DNA of 64,000 bases from assembly GCF_018449605.1 (NCBI RefSeq), contig NZ_JAAVUW010000005.1, positions 310,001-374,000 on the forward strand. The letters run 5' to 3'. The position numbers and the translations under genes were made by a program. Below are positions 27,225-36,425 of this stretch, piece after piece; positions within the stretch are counted from its first letter, which is position 1; every line of letters starts with the position of its first letter. The notes beneath the pieces are model-generated. The model was not told where the DNA came from and ran no database searches. It saw nothing but the letters and a program-made list of their open reading frames with translations. Origin of the DNA: Luteibacter sp. dw_328. Lineage in GTDB: Bacteria; Pseudomonadota; Gammaproteobacteria; Xanthomonadales; Rhodanobacteraceae.

Positions 27225-28658
27225 ATGAAAACCATTCTCCGTAGTACGGCCCTGTTCGCGGCCCTCGTCCTCGCCGGTTGCGCGAGCGTGGGCCCCGATT
27301 ACCACGCCCCGAAAGAAGCGCCGGTCACACTGCAAGGTGTGGACCCGGCGCAGCAGACCAGCGCGGCCTTCCAGGCACAGTGGTGGAAGCAATTCGGTGA
27401 CCCGACGCTCGACAACCTGATCGTCCGGGCTGCCCAGGGCAGCCCGGACCTGAGGATCGCGGTAGCCCGCCTGAAACAGGCGCGCGCCGCCCTCGGTACC
27501 GCGAAGTCGCAGCAGATTCCGGATATCGAGACCGGCGTGGACTATTCACGTGCCCGGGAACAACAACCGGGCTTCACCGACCAGCGCCAGACGATCACCT
27601 CGTATCAGGCCGGTTTCGATGCGTCGTGGGAGCTCGACCTGTTCGGCGGCATCCGCCGTTCGGTCGAAGCCGCGCGTGCCGATGCCGGTGCCGGTGAGGC
27701 CTCCCTGCAGGACGCCCAGGTCACGCTGTTCGCCGAAGTCGCACGTAACTATTTCGACCTGCGCGGCACCCAGCTGCGCATCGATGTGGCCAAGCGCGAC
27801 ATCACCAACCAGCAGGACTCGCTGAAGGTGATCAATGCGCGTGTGGAGGTCGGGACGGGTGCCGAGCAGGACCTCGCTTCGGCCAAGGCGCGCCTGGCTT
27901 CCGTCGAAGCGCAGCTACCCGTGCTCGAAACCCAGGCCCAGGCCGACCAGTTCCGCATCGCGGTGCTGCTCGGCGCGCGCCCGGGTGAGCTCGACATCGA
28001 TCTCTCGCCGGCTACCTTCAAGCCGATCGACGTCAGCCTCGCCATCGGCGGTGCCGATGAAGTGCTGCAGCGTCGCCCGGATATCCGCATCGCCGAGCGC
28101 GAGCTCGCCGCCGCGAACGCCCGTATCGGCGTGGCCAAGGCGGATTACTTTCCGCATATCACGCTGGGCGGATTCGTCGGCTTCCTTGCCGGCCGCAGCA
28201 ATGACTTCGGCGGTGCGGATTCGCGCGCATGGCAGCTTGCGCCCAGCATCTCCTGGTCGGGCCTCAATGTGCAGCGCGTGGCCTCTGGCGTGAGAGGTGC
28301 GCGTGCACGGGCCGAAGAGGCGCAGGCCAACTACGACCGCACGGTGCTTACCGCCCTGGAGGACGTCGACAATTCACTGGTCGGCTTCAACCAGCAGCGT
28401 ATCCGCGTCGAAAAGCTGGTCGTGCAGGCCAAGGAAAGCCGCCGTGCCGCGGAGCTTGCCAAGCTTCGCTATGACGCGGGCCGTACGGATTACCTGGAAC
28501 TGCTTGACGCCGAGCGTACGCAGCTCTCGGCGGAAGATCAGCTGGCGGAAGCCGAAGCCGGCATCAACACCCGCGCCGTGTCGCTCTACAAGGCGCTCGG
28601 TGGCGGCTGGCAGGCCTGCGGCAACAACGCGTGTAGCGAGGTTGCGAAAGCCCCATGA
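27225..28658 (+). CDS. NodT/OprN-type outer-membrane efflux lipoprotein
   Basis: 477 residues from the ATG at 27225, with GGGAG 8 nt upstream. A GTG 6 nt earlier overlaps the previous stop and is less likely. The lipobox LAGC (Cys19) is followed by the family start SVGPDYHAPKEAP. Two OEP repeats with long heptad helices follow (WKQFGDPTLDNLIVRAAQGSPDLR, WELDLFGGIRRSVEAARAD). It is the outer-membrane channel of the RND pump encoded upstream. The stop overlaps the next start by 4 nt. Confidence 0.93.
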   Translation: MKTILRSTALFAALVLAGCASVGPDYHAPKEAPVTLQGVDPAQQTSAAFQAQWWKQFGDPTLDNLIVRAAQGSPDLRIAVARLKQARAALGTAKSQQIPDIETGVDYSRAREQQPGFTDQRQTITSYQAGFDASWELDLFGGIRRSVEAARADAGAGEASLQDAQVTLFAEVARNYFDLRGTQLRIDVAKRDITNQQDSLKVINARVEVGTGAEQDLASAKARLASVEAQLPVLETQAQADQFRIAVLLGARPGELDIDLSPATFKPIDVSLAIGGADEVLQRRPDIRIAERELAAANARIGVAKADYFPHITLGGFVGFLAGRSNDFGGADSRAWQLAPSISWSGLNVQRVASGVRGARARAEEAQANYDRTVLTALEDVDNSLVGFNQQRIRVEKLVVQAKESRRAAELAKLRYDAGRTDYLELLDAERTQLSAEDQLAEAEAGINTRAVSLYKALGGGWQACGNNACSEVAKAP

Positions 28659-29428
28659 GCGCCGCGAAGGTTCATCGCCTGCCCGTGCAGACGAAGCGAT
28701 CGAACCCGACCGCCGCGGAACCGCCGCTCACCCAGCGCATCGCGCTGGTGAGCGGCGCCAATCGCGGGATCGGACTTGAGGTTTCGAAGCAGCTTGCATC
28801 GCTCGGCGTTACCGTCTTCATGGGCATGCGCCAGCCGGGCAAGGGCGAAAAGGCCCTGAAGTCGGTGCGAGACATGGGCGGTGACGCGTACGCGATCAAG
28901 CTCGACGTGACACGTGCAGCCGATATCGAGGCGGCCGTCGCCAACATCGATGGCCGTTTCGGGCGACTGGATATTCTCGTCAACAATGCGGGTGGTTACT
29001 TCGACCACGATGCCCGCGTGTCGAAGCCTGATCTTGAACTCATTCGCGGCGCACTCGAAACTAACCTGCTCGGAGCGTGGTGCCTCACCGCCGCAGCGGT
29101 ACCGCTGATGCGGCGTCATGGGTATGGACGCGTGGTCAACGTTTCGAGCGAGTGCGCCGTGAGCAACATGTGTGGCGAAACGGCTCCCGCCTATCGCATT
29201 TCCAAGGCAGCGCTCAATGCCTATACACAAGTGGCGGCGCGCGAGCTTGAGGGCAGTGGCATTCTCGTGAACGCGGTGTGTCCGGGCTGGACGGCCACCT
29301 CGCTCGGAGGTAGCGGCGGACGCCCCGTCGCCGACAGTGCCGAAGGGATCGTCTGGGCCGCACTCCTTTCGGAGCGCGAAGCCGCGAACGGCGGGTTCTT
29401 CCGGGATCACGCCAGGCTTGCCTGGTAG
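28655..29428 (+). CDS. Short-chain dehydrogenase/reductase at the end of the RND operon
   Basis: 257 residues. Rossmann motif GANRGIG (34-40), NNAG (110-113), active-site Tyr180-x3-Lys184 (AYRISK) and the C-terminal PGWTAT segment define a classical SDR, with NADP(H) preference suggested by the Arg after GAN. The first about 25 residues are an extra polar extension. It starts inside the stop of the channel gene (ATGA), so it is translated with the pump. A role in reducing a carbonyl or quinone-like pump substrate is a fair inference, and it fits the redox-type operator in the promoter. Confidence 0.9.
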   Translation: MSAAKVHRLPVQTKRSNPTAAEPPLTQRIALVSGANRGIGLEVSKQLASLGVTVFMGMRQPGKGEKALKSVRDMGGDAYAIKLDVTRAADIEAAVANIDGRFGRLDILVNNAGGYFDHDARVSKPDLELIRGALETNLLGAWCLTAAAVPLMRRHGYGRVVNVSSECAVSNMCGETAPAYRISKAALNAYTQVAARELEGSGILVNAVCPGWTATSLGGSGGRPVADSAEGIVWAALLSEREAANGGFFRDHARLAW

Positions 29429-29468
29429 AAGGTTGGTTGGAGTCCTCAATTCTTGGGGTCTCCCGCCG

Positions 29469-30869
29469 TTACTGTTGTCCCGCCGCCAGCCGGTGGGCCT
29501 TGTCGTAAAGCGACTGCGCCTTTTCCCGATCGCCTTTCTTCTGGTACGCCTCGGCCAGGCTATCCCACGCGTTCGACGACTGCGCGAACAGGTGCGTGTT
29601 GAGGATGAATACGCGAATGCATGCGTCGACACCGAGGTTCTCGCATATCGTATAACCACTCGCATTGACGGCCCGCTCGAGGTCCTTCCCCTTGAGCGCG
29701 GACTGCTTGCCAAGGAATCGCTCCATGGCGGCCATGGTGCTGTCGGTGGATGGCCCTGTTGCGAAAGCGATGAGGCGCTCCTGCAGTGCTTCCGCTGGGA
29801 AATCGTCGGGCGCAACGGCGGCCATCGCGCTGTCCACCAGTACGCGTGACCAGACGTTTTTGGCGCTCCCGCTGGTGACGTAGATGACAGTGTACCTGTC
29901 GCCGCCGAGGTCACCTCTGAAGAGGAGGCGCACCCTGACCTTGGTGCCCCCGTCGTGCCCGACGTTCCAATAGAGGTCGCTGTTACCGTATTCCCAGCCC
30001 GTGGCGAAATCGCCGGTTCGGCCGTTTGGCAGCGTCGACTTCTGCCACAGCTTGCTGAGCGTCACCTTGTCGACCAGCTCACCTCGTGCCATGGCACCGA
30101 GGAAAACGCGCAGGTCGTCCACGGTCGAGAACAGCGATGCGTGCCCGTAACCATACAGGGGCCACACGATCGGCGGATCACGTTGCAGTTTTCCGTTCTT
30201 CCCGATGTATTCCGTGACGGCCCGGTCAGCGGGCACGGCGGATGCACCGAGAAACGTTCCACGCAGCCCAAGCCGACGCACGATGCGTTCGGCCACGATC
30301 TGTGGATAGGGCTTGCCGTAGTGTGCCTCCAGCAGCGCTGCAAGGACCACGTAGTTGGCCTGCGTGTAACGCGTCTGGGTTCCCGGGGGGAACTGCAGCG
30401 GTTTGTCTGCCAGAGCGGCGAACATCGCTTTCACCGTCGGTGGATACGGCCCGGACGGATGGTCCTTGTCGAAATAATCCGGAATGCCCGAGGTGTGATC
30501 GAGGAAGTTACGGACGGTGATCGCCTTCCAGCTGGCGGGGAGATCCGGAACGTATCGACTGGCCGGCTGGTCGACCTCCACGTCACCTTGTTCGATCAGC
30601 TGCATCACCAGGGTGTTGGTGAACAGCTTGGCCACGGAGTACATCTCGAAGACGCTATCCACGCTTGCGCTGCCGCTCGCCCCGCGGAACAGCACCTCGT
30701 CGTTGTGGGTGACAATGACCGCCTGCCCGGCAATGCCATAACGCTGCTGATTGATCTTCAGCTGTTCCGCCATGCGTGCCGCGGGCGTGTCGGTCGAGGT
30801 GGCATGCGCCACCGGAAACAGAAGAAGTGCTGCCAACAACGTGAGGCCCGAGCGATGCCGTTGTTCCAT
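29469..30869 (-). CDS. Exported beta-lactamase-fold serine hydrolase with TPR-like tail
   Basis: 466 residues. Signal peptide to about residue 23 (VAHA), then the beta-lactamase-like domain: S78-V-A-K81 (SxxK), YTQANY at the Tyr-motif position and HDGG at the third motif. A short helical tail of about 110 residues at the C terminus has a TPR-like unit (SNAWDSLAEAYQKKGDREKAQSLYDKA). The C-terminal repeat is common in secreted EstB/penicillin-binding relatives. Substrate unknown; D-Ala peptides or esters are candidates. It converges on the RND operon. Confidence 0.85.
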   Translation of the reverse strand: MEQRHRSGLTLLAALLLFPVAHATSTDTPAARMAEQLKINQQRYGIAGQAVIVTHNDEVLFRGASGSASVDSVFEMYSVAKLFTNTLVMQLIEQGDVEVDQPASRYVPDLPASWKAITVRNFLDHTSGIPDYFDKDHPSGPYPPTVKAMFAALADKPLQFPPGTQTRYTQANYVVLAALLEAHYGKPYPQIVAERIVRRLGLRGTFLGASAVPADRAVTEYIGKNGKLQRDPPIVWPLYGYGHASLFSTVDDLRVFLGAMARGELVDKVTLSKLWQKSTLPNGRTGDFATGWEYGNSDLYWNVGHDGGTKVRVRLLFRGDLGGDRYTVIYVTSGSAKNVWSRVLVDSAMAAVAPDDFPAEALQERLIAFATGPSTDSTMAAMERFLGKQSALKGKDLERAVNASGYTICENLGVDACIRVFILNTHLFAQSSNAWDSLAEAYQKKGDREKAQSLYDKAHRLAAGQQ

Positions 30870-31017
30870 TGATCACCTGCAAGAGCGAAGTGCGTGCCCT
30901 TTCCTTACGCGGCACGAAGCGTATCCGCGAAGCTTAGGAAGGTACGGGCGTTCTTCGCAAGCCTTGAGGCCACCGGTTCACCGCATGGCCACGGCTGCGC
31001 TGCCGCCAGAACCCCGC

Positions 31018-32286
31018 TCACTCGGCGATGATCGCTTCGGTGAAGAATCCCGGGCTACCGAAGTTACCCGACTTCAACACGAGGCGCAGGTTCGCGTGCC
31101 GTCGCCCGAGCGCGTGCAGCATCGGCACACCCGGCGCGAGCTCGCGGCCGATAAGGAAGGCTTCGATGCCGAGCCGGTCGACGACCGCGCCCGAGGTCTC
31201 ACCGCCCGCGACGATCAGCCGCGAGAGCCCTTCGTCCGCCAGTTGGGAGGCGATCTCGGCGATCGCTCCCTCAAGCAGGGCCGACACACACTGCACGCCG
31301 TGCGAGGCCTGGAGGGCGGCGACACGATCGGGGGAGGCGCTGGTCGCGACGATGGCCGGACCCTCCGCCAGATGCCGACGGGCCCAGTCGACCGCGGCTT
31401 TCACGCTCGCGGTGCCCGCAATCAACTCTTCGGCGCCAAGACGCAGCACTGGCCATTCGTGTTCGGCGATGTCCAGTTGCTCGAGGGTGGCCGCCGAGCA
31501 GCTGCCAGCGAGCACCAGCGATCCTCGCAAGTCGTCGGGGGCGCGCATCATGCCGACATCACCAAGGCTCTCCCGGTCGACGACGATGGCTCGGGCCAAA
31601 CCAAGACCCAAGCCCGACGCGCCTGTCGACACATGGTCGTCCAACGCCACACGCCCCAACACCTCGAGGTCACTGTCGGTCACGGCATCGGCGATCACGC
31701 TACCGCAGCCGCTTAGTCGCAGCCGTGACAGCTCGGTCCGCACGACGTCGTCACCGGCGCGGATCACCGCCAGCGAGAGCAGCCCTACCGGCAGACGGCT
31801 CTGGGCAGTCATCAGGCGGAGCAGGCTGGAGTCCCGCATGGGCGTGATCGGATGGTCCTTGAGGGGACTCTCATCGAGGCGGTCGCCGCCCACGAACAAA
31901 TGCCCCTGGTAGACCGTGCGTCGATTGCGCGGAAAGGCCGGGCAAACGATGGGCATGGCACGATGTGGCATAGCCAGGGCTTCGGTCACCGGTCCGATGT
32001 TGCCCTCGGCCGTCGAATCGAACGTCGAGCAGATCTTGAACAACACGTGTGCCGCGCCGTGCGACCTCAACCACGCGTCCGCGGCGAGCGACTGTCGCAC
32101 GGCGACGTCGGCGGAAACCGAACGGCTTTTCAGCGCAACGACAACGGCGTCCACGTCGGGCAGCACCATGCCCTCGGGCGGTACACCGATCGTCTGCACC
32201 ACCCGCAGGCCATTGCCCGCCAGCGTGCTGGCCAGGTCCGAGGCGCCGGTGTAGTCATCGGCAATGGCGCCGAGATAGAGACTCAT
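31018..32286 (-). CDS. otnK: 3-oxo-tetronate kinase (DUF1537 four-carbon acid sugar kinase)
   Basis: 422 residues. The N terminus LGAIADDYTGASDLASTL is the DUF1537 signature for the sugar-acid site, and the C-terminal domain (about 270-415) with LIVAGGETSGAVVDRLG binds ATP. The enzyme phosphorylates C4 of 3-oxotetronate in threonate/erythronate catabolism. Its start overlaps otnI by 4 nt, and ltnD precedes that gene. Otn kinases, isomerases and class II aldolases are known to cluster, which makes the substrate class firm, though threonate versus erythronate is not settled. Confidence 0.92.
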   Translation of the reverse strand: MSLYLGAIADDYTGASDLASTLAGNGLRVVQTIGVPPEGMVLPDVDAVVVALKSRSVSADVAVRQSLAADAWLRSHGAAHVLFKICSTFDSTAEGNIGPVTEALAMPHRAMPIVCPAFPRNRRTVYQGHLFVGGDRLDESPLKDHPITPMRDSSLLRLMTAQSRLPVGLLSLAVIRAGDDVVRTELSRLRLSGCGSVIADAVTDSDLEVLGRVALDDHVSTGASGLGLGLARAIVVDRESLGDVGMMRAPDDLRGSLVLAGSCSAATLEQLDIAEHEWPVLRLGAEELIAGTASVKAAVDWARRHLAEGPAIVATSASPDRVAALQASHGVQCVSALLEGAIAEIASQLADEGLSRLIVAGGETSGAVVDRLGIEAFLIGRELAPGVPMLHALGRRHANLRLVLKSGNFGSPGFFTEAIIAE

Positions 32287-33071
32287 GCTGCCACCTTTGC
32301 GCCGTTCGTCCAGGGTGCCAGCCAGCCGAGGCCATCCTCGGTACGTCCGCGTGGACGGTACTCACAGCCGATATGCCCGATGTACCCGAGCCGGTCCAGT
32401 TCGGCGAACAGGAACGCATAGTTCAGCTCCTCGCCGTCGGGCTCGTGGCGCGACGGTACGCTCGCGACCTGGATGTGACTAAGTACAGGCATCGCACGGC
32501 GCAGGCGCATGGTCACGTCCCCATGAATGATCTGCGCGTGATACAGGTCGAGCTGAAGCTTCAGGTTCGGCAGGCGCAGTTCTTCGATAAGCGCGAGAGC
32601 GGCGTCGACGTCGCTCATGAAGTAGCCGGGCATGTCACGACGGTTGACCGGCTCCAGCAGTACGTCGATCCCAAGCCCCATCGCGCGCTCAGCGCACCAT
32701 CGGATCGATTCACGGTAGGCGCGCCAATGGTGGTCATCGTTCGGGGCAATGCCTGCCATCAGGTGTACACGCGGCACGCGTAGCGCCCGGATGTAAGGCG
32801 TGGCGCGTTCGAAGGCTGCGCGCACGTCGGCGGCGCGCGCGGGGATGGCCGCCATCCCGCGTTCTCCGGCCGCCCAGTCGCCGGCGGGAAGATTCATCAG
32901 CACCACGGCCAGGCCGTTACGTTCTACGCGGTCGACCACGTGCTCCACCGGATGGTCATAGGGAAACAGGAACTCGACCGCACCGAAACCTGCCGCCGCC
33001 GCCGCATCGAAGCGGTCGAGGAAGTCGTGCTCGTTGAACATCATCGTGAGGTTGGCAGCAAAGCGCGGCAT
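32283..33071 (-). CDS. otnI: 2-oxo-tetronate isomerase (hydroxypyruvate isomerase family)
   Basis: 262 residues from the ATG at 33071. The protein opens MPRFAANLTMMFNEHDFLDRFDAAAAAGFGAVEFLFPYDHP, the usual start of the Hyi/OtnI TIM barrel. Metal and sugar residues are visible in LLEPVNRRDMPGYF, LQLDLYHAQIIHGD and GCEYRPRG. It interconverts 2-oxo- and 3-oxotetronate between the LtnD and OtnK steps. The gene is sandwiched between ltnD (10-nt gap) and otnK (4-nt overlap). Hydroxypyruvate isomerase itself is the alternative, but context favours OtnI. Confidence 0.9.
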   Translation of the reverse strand: MPRFAANLTMMFNEHDFLDRFDAAAAAGFGAVEFLFPYDHPVEHVVDRVERNGLAVVLMNLPAGDWAAGERGMAAIPARAADVRAAFERATPYIRALRVPRVHLMAGIAPNDDHHWRAYRESIRWCAERAMGLGIDVLLEPVNRRDMPGYFMSDVDAALALIEELRLPNLKLQLDLYHAQIIHGDVTMRLRRAMPVLSHIQVASVPSRHEPDGEELNYAFLFAELDRLGYIGHIGCEYRPRGRTEDGLGWLAPWTNGAKVAA

Positions 33072-33081
33072 GGCAATTCCC

Positions 33082-34071
33082 TTAGCGGCGGTCGATGGAT
33101 GTGGCGGGTTCACCCGGCAGGCCGATGCCTGCGATGCGCGCGTACAGGCGGGCCACCGAGGCATCGTCGTCGCGCCCCATTCCCGCCGCGGATGTCATCA
33201 CGAAGAGTTGCAGCGCGGCGCTGGCGAGCGGTACGGGGAAGACGCTGGTCCGGCCCATGTCCAGGACGATCCCGAGGTCCTTCACGAAGATGTCGACGGC
33301 GCTTCGCGGCGAGTAGTCACCGTCGATCATGTGCGGGACGCGGTTCTCGAACATCCACGAGTTACCTGCCGAGGCCGTGATCACTTCGTACACCTGCTGG
33401 AGATCGAGGCCTTCGTTGGCAGCGAAGGCGATAGCCTCCGCGGCTGCCGCAATGTGCACGCCCGCCAGTAGCTGGTTGACCATCTTGAACGCTGCGCCCT
33501 GCCCCGCGACATGGCCGAGCCGGTAGACCTTGCCGGCGATCGCGTCGAGTACGCACTCTGCACGGTCGAAGGCAGCGGCGCTTCCGGATGCCATGACCGT
33601 CAGGCTGCCATCGGCCGCGCGCCCTGCTCCTCCGCTGATGGGTGCATCGAGGTAATGGCGGCCACTGGCTTCGACCTGCCGCGCCAGGTCGCGCGCCCTG
33701 CCCGGTGCCATCGTGGCACATGAAACGAACACGCCATCGGGCGCCATGCGCGTCGCGATGCCGTCGGTGCCGAAGAGGAGTGCTTCGGTCTGATCAGCGT
33801 TGACGACCACGCTGACAACGACGTCAGCGAGCTCGGCGGCGGCTGTCGCCGATGTGGCGACGTGTCCGCCGAGCGAGGCAAAGGCATTACGCCGATCCTC
33901 GCCGGGATCGAAGCCCGTGACGTGCGCGCCGGCACGCAGCAGACTCGTAGCGACACCGAGCCCCATGGAGCCAAGTCCCGCAACGACCACGCTCAGGCCA
34001 GCCCATCGGTCCGCCGTGGGGGGACTCGTCGAATTAACGCCGGGGATCGTGTCCGATCCGCTCATCGACAT
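33082..34071 (-). CDS. ltnD: L-threonate dehydrogenase, 3-hydroxyisobutyrate dehydrogenase family
   Basis: 329 residues. After a 25-residue polar leader, the NAD-binding motif is VVVAGLGSMGLGVATSLL (GLGSMG at 32-37). The substrate loop DAPISGGAGRAADGSL and catalytic Lys in AAFKMVNQLL follow the beta-hydroxyacid dehydrogenase pattern. It oxidises threonate (or a related C4 acid) at C2. ATG at 34071 has GGAG 7 nt upstream. It heads the ltnD-otnI-otnK operon, and its promoter shares the island's operator. Confidence 0.88.
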   Translation of the reverse strand: MSMSGSDTIPGVNSTSPPTADRWAGLSVVVAGLGSMGLGVATSLLRAGAHVTGFDPGEDRRNAFASLGGHVATSATAAAELADVVVSVVVNADQTEALLFGTDGIATRMAPDGVFVSCATMAPGRARDLARQVEASGRHYLDAPISGGAGRAADGSLTVMASGSAAAFDRAECVLDAIAGKVYRLGHVAGQGAAFKMVNQLLAGVHIAAAAEAIAFAANEGLDLQQVYEVITASAGNSWMFENRVPHMIDGDYSPRSAVDIFVKDLGIVLDMGRTSVFPVPLASAALQLFVMTSAAGMGRDDDASVARLYARIAGIGLPGEPATSIDRR

Positions 34072-34096
34072 ACGGTTCTCCAGAAGATTGTTGGAC

Positions 34097-34111
34097 TGAT
34101 TGCGCTACCAT
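34097..34111. promoter_or_regulatory. Acid-sugar regulon operator (ltnD/otnC copy)
   Basis: TGATTGCGCTACCAT lies between the two divergent start codons, 25-40 nt from each. It is the exact reverse complement of 41143-41157 near the LacI-type gene. The 14-nt core is an imperfect palindrome (TGRTWGCGCWAYCA). A LacI-family repressor bound here would block both transcripts. Confidence 0.7.
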
Positions 34112-34136
34112 CGCGTTACCCACAGGAGCCGGTGCC

Positions 34137-34808
34137 ATGAGCGAGTCACGCCTGCGTGAGCAGATCTGCCTCTTCGCCCGATCGATGTTCGAACGCGGCC
34201 TTACCCATGGGTCGTCCGGCAACATCAGTGCCGTCCTTGACGATGGCGGGCTGCTGATGACGCCTACCGATGCATCGCTGGGATTCCTCGACCCTGCGCG
34301 CCTCTCGCGTTTCGATGCGCAAGGCCGCTTCGTCGATGGCGACAAGCCCACCAAGGAAGCGCCGCTGCACAAGGCGCTGTACGAATCGCGTACAGGCTCG
34401 GGCGCCGTGGTCCATCTGCATTCCACGCACGCCGTGGCGCTGTCCATGCTTCCCGGCCTCGATCCATCGTCCGTGTTGCCACCGCTGACGCCGTACTACG
34501 TGATGCGCGTCGGCGATACGGCTCTCATTCCTTACCATCGCCCGGGCGATCCCGCCGTGGCCGACGCCATCCGCGGCCTGGCCGGGCGCTACGCTTCCGT
34601 CCTGCTGGCCAACCACGGGCCCGTCGTCGCGGGCACCTCGCTCGCGGCGGCCGTGAACGCGATGGAGGAACTGGAGGAAACCGCGAAGCTGCACATGCTC
34701 CTTCGCGGCCTCGATCCGCGCATCCTCTCGCCTTCCCAGGTCGATGATCTCTCCCGTGCGTTCGGCACGACCGGCGCAGTGTCGCCGCATGACGATCACT
34801 CCCACTGA
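34137..34808 (+). CDS. otnC: 3-oxo-tetronate 4-phosphate decarboxylase (class II aldolase family)
   Basis: 223 residues. Class II aldolase features are GNISAV (29-34), Glu74 in KEAPLHK, the zinc ligands His93 and His95 in VVHLHSTHA, and a third His in LLANHGPVV. It decarboxylates 3-oxotetronate 4-phosphate to dihydroxyacetone phosphate, which enters glycolysis. AGGAG lies 8 nt before the ATG. It is transcribed alone, divergent from ltnD, with a shared operator between. Unlike many genomes it is not in the same transcript as otnK. It ends 1 nt before the convergent racemase-family gene. Confidence 0.9.
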   Translation: MSESRLREQICLFARSMFERGLTHGSSGNISAVLDDGGLLMTPTDASLGFLDPARLSRFDAQGRFVDGDKPTKEAPLHKALYESRTGSGAVVHLHSTHAVALSMLPGLDPSSVLPPLTPYYVMRVGDTALIPYHRPGDPAVADAIRGLAGRYASVLLANHGPVVAGTSLAAAVNAMEELEETAKLHMLLRGLDPRILSPSQVDDLSRAFGTTGAVSPHDDHSH

Positions 34809-34809
34809 C

Positions 34810-35493
34810 TCATGCCGCTCGTTCCAGCTGGCCGCGCAGCAGCTCCGCGACGCGCTCCATGCCAAGGCGCGGACTGGTCAGCACCGGCACATCGAAGCGG
34901 ACACCCGGCTTGTCGACGACGCGCCCCATCGATACTTGCGCGAGCACGATGAGATCGACATCGGCAGCCAGTTCACGCAACGCCCGTTCGACGATCATGT
35001 CGTGCTCATCGGCACGACCCGCAAGCAGGGCATCGAACGCGCCCTCGCACAGGGCTCGCGTGACACGTACGGATTTGCCCGCTTCATGCGCCACGCGCTC
35101 GATGAGCCGCGCCGTGGGGTCGAGCGTGGTCTGCACCGTCGCCGCGACGCCGATGCGCGTGGCGCTGGCGACCGCACGCTCAGCCATTGCCTGATCCACC
35201 TTCAGTATCGGCACCGAGAGCAGCGGGCGCACCGTGTCCGCCGCTTCACCCACGGACGAGCACGCATTGAGGATAAGGGTCGCACCCATTTCCTGCCCGA
35301 TCATCATGTACTGGGCAAGGCGGCGGGTTACCGCCGGGGTAACGTGGCCGGCCGCCATCGTGTCCTTGAGCAGGCTGTCGTCGACGAGATTGACGATACG
35401 CACACCCGGCAACAACTCCGGCCCGAGCGAACTCAACGGCTGAACGGTGACGGGTCCGGTATGGACGATTACGAGCGTGGTCTGAGTAGGCAT
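34810..35493 (-). CDS. Aspartate/glutamate racemase superfamily protein
   Basis: 227 residues. The first half has the cysteine site LILNACSSVGE (Cys78). The position of the second catalytic cysteine in true racemases reads VLAQVSMGRV, without Cys. Members with one cysteine need not be racemases; decarboxylases and cis-trans isomerases share this fold. It is the last gene of the ABC-SDR transcript in the acid-sugar island, so it probably handles a hydroxy- or oxo-acid there. The reaction cannot be assigned from sequence. Confidence 0.75.
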   Translation of the reverse strand: MPTQTTLVIVHTGPVTVQPLSSLGPELLPGVRIVNLVDDSLLKDTMAAGHVTPAVTRRLAQYMMIGQEMGATLILNACSSVGEAADTVRPLLSVPILKVDQAMAERAVASATRIGVAATVQTTLDPTARLIERVAHEAGKSVRVTRALCEGAFDALLAGRADEHDMIVERALRELAADVDLIVLAQVSMGRVVDKPGVRFDVPVLTSPRLGMERVAELLRGQLERAA

Positions 35494-35513
35494 GGTTTCA
35501 TCCTCCGTCGGAT

Positions 35514-36404
35514 TCAGGGCTTCACGTAACGGCGCCAGTTGTGCGCCTCCTGGAAACCCAGCACGTCACGTGTCTTGCGGTTGGAGAGCAGCGTCTCGTA
35601 CTCGCCGAGTTCGCCCTTGACCGGCACGTTCGGAAAATAGCGGCGGAGCAGTTCGGCGGTCGGAAGATCGGACGAGGCGTCGTTGTTGGCGGCGTTGAAG
35701 ATCTGGAAGCCGAGGCCATCCTTCTGGATGCCGAGGTCCACGATCTGGCCGAGGTCGCGGGCGTCGATGTAACTCCAGGCGATGCGCTTGCGGAAATCGG
35801 GCTTGGCGAAGAAGCCGGGGAAACCTGCGTACTCATGCGGTTCGATGACGTTACCGATGCGAATCGCATAAATATCCATCCCCGTACGACCGGCGAAGGC
35901 CTGCGCGGTCTTCTCGTTGCAGATCTTGGAAAGGGCATAGCTGTCGCGCGGATCGACCGGGTAGTCCTCATCGAGCGGAAAATATTCCGGATCGCGCGGC
36001 GTGTGATTGAACACCAGGCCATACGTCGTCTCGCTGGAGGCGATGATCACCTTGCGAATGCCCAGCTTCGCGGCGGCTTCGATCACGTTGTAGGTACCCA
36101 TCACGTTGATGCGGTAAACCTCGTTGTCCGGCACGATCATGATGCGTGGGATTGCAGCGAAGTGAACGACAGCATCGATGGGCTCGGGTGCCAGGTTCGG
36201 GTCGAATTCGTGCAGACCCGTGTAGCTCGACAGGGCATTGAACACCTGGCCCGAGTCCGTGATATCCGTAATGAGGGTGCGGACTGCCGGGTTATCGAGC
36301 GGCTTCGTGTCGAGGTTGAGTACGCGATAGCCCTGGTCGACCAGGTACTGCACGACATGGCGCCCGGCCTTGCCGCTACCGCCGGTGAAGATGACGCGTT
36401 TCAT
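35514..36404 (-). CDS. NAD(P)-dependent epimerase/dehydratase-family SDR in the acid-sugar island
   Basis: 296 residues. The extended-SDR nucleotide motif is FTGGSGKAGRHVV (residues 6-18), with HFAAIPR and the catalytic Tyr-Lys pair in DSYALSKICNEK. The C-terminal part binds substrate. D-erythronate dehydrogenase (DenD) belongs to this superfamily and works with OtnI/K/C, so a second entry dehydrogenase for the pathway is the leading idea. A sugar 1-dehydrogenase making the C4 or C5 acid is the other option. It sits 21 nt downstream of the ABC substrate-binding gene. Confidence 0.8.
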   Translation of the reverse strand: MKRVIFTGGSGKAGRHVVQYLVDQGYRVLNLDTKPLDNPAVRTLITDITDSGQVFNALSSYTGLHEFDPNLAPEPIDAVVHFAAIPRIMIVPDNEVYRINVMGTYNVIEAAAKLGIRKVIIASSETTYGLVFNHTPRDPEYFPLDEDYPVDPRDSYALSKICNEKTAQAFAGRTGMDIYAIRIGNVIEPHEYAGFPGFFAKPDFRKRIAWSYIDARDLGQIVDLGIQKDGLGFQIFNAANNDASSDLPTAELLRRYFPNVPVKGELGEYETLLSNRKTRDVLGFQEAHNWRRYVKP

Positions 36405-36425
36405 GGAAACTCCTTGGGGGATGGG

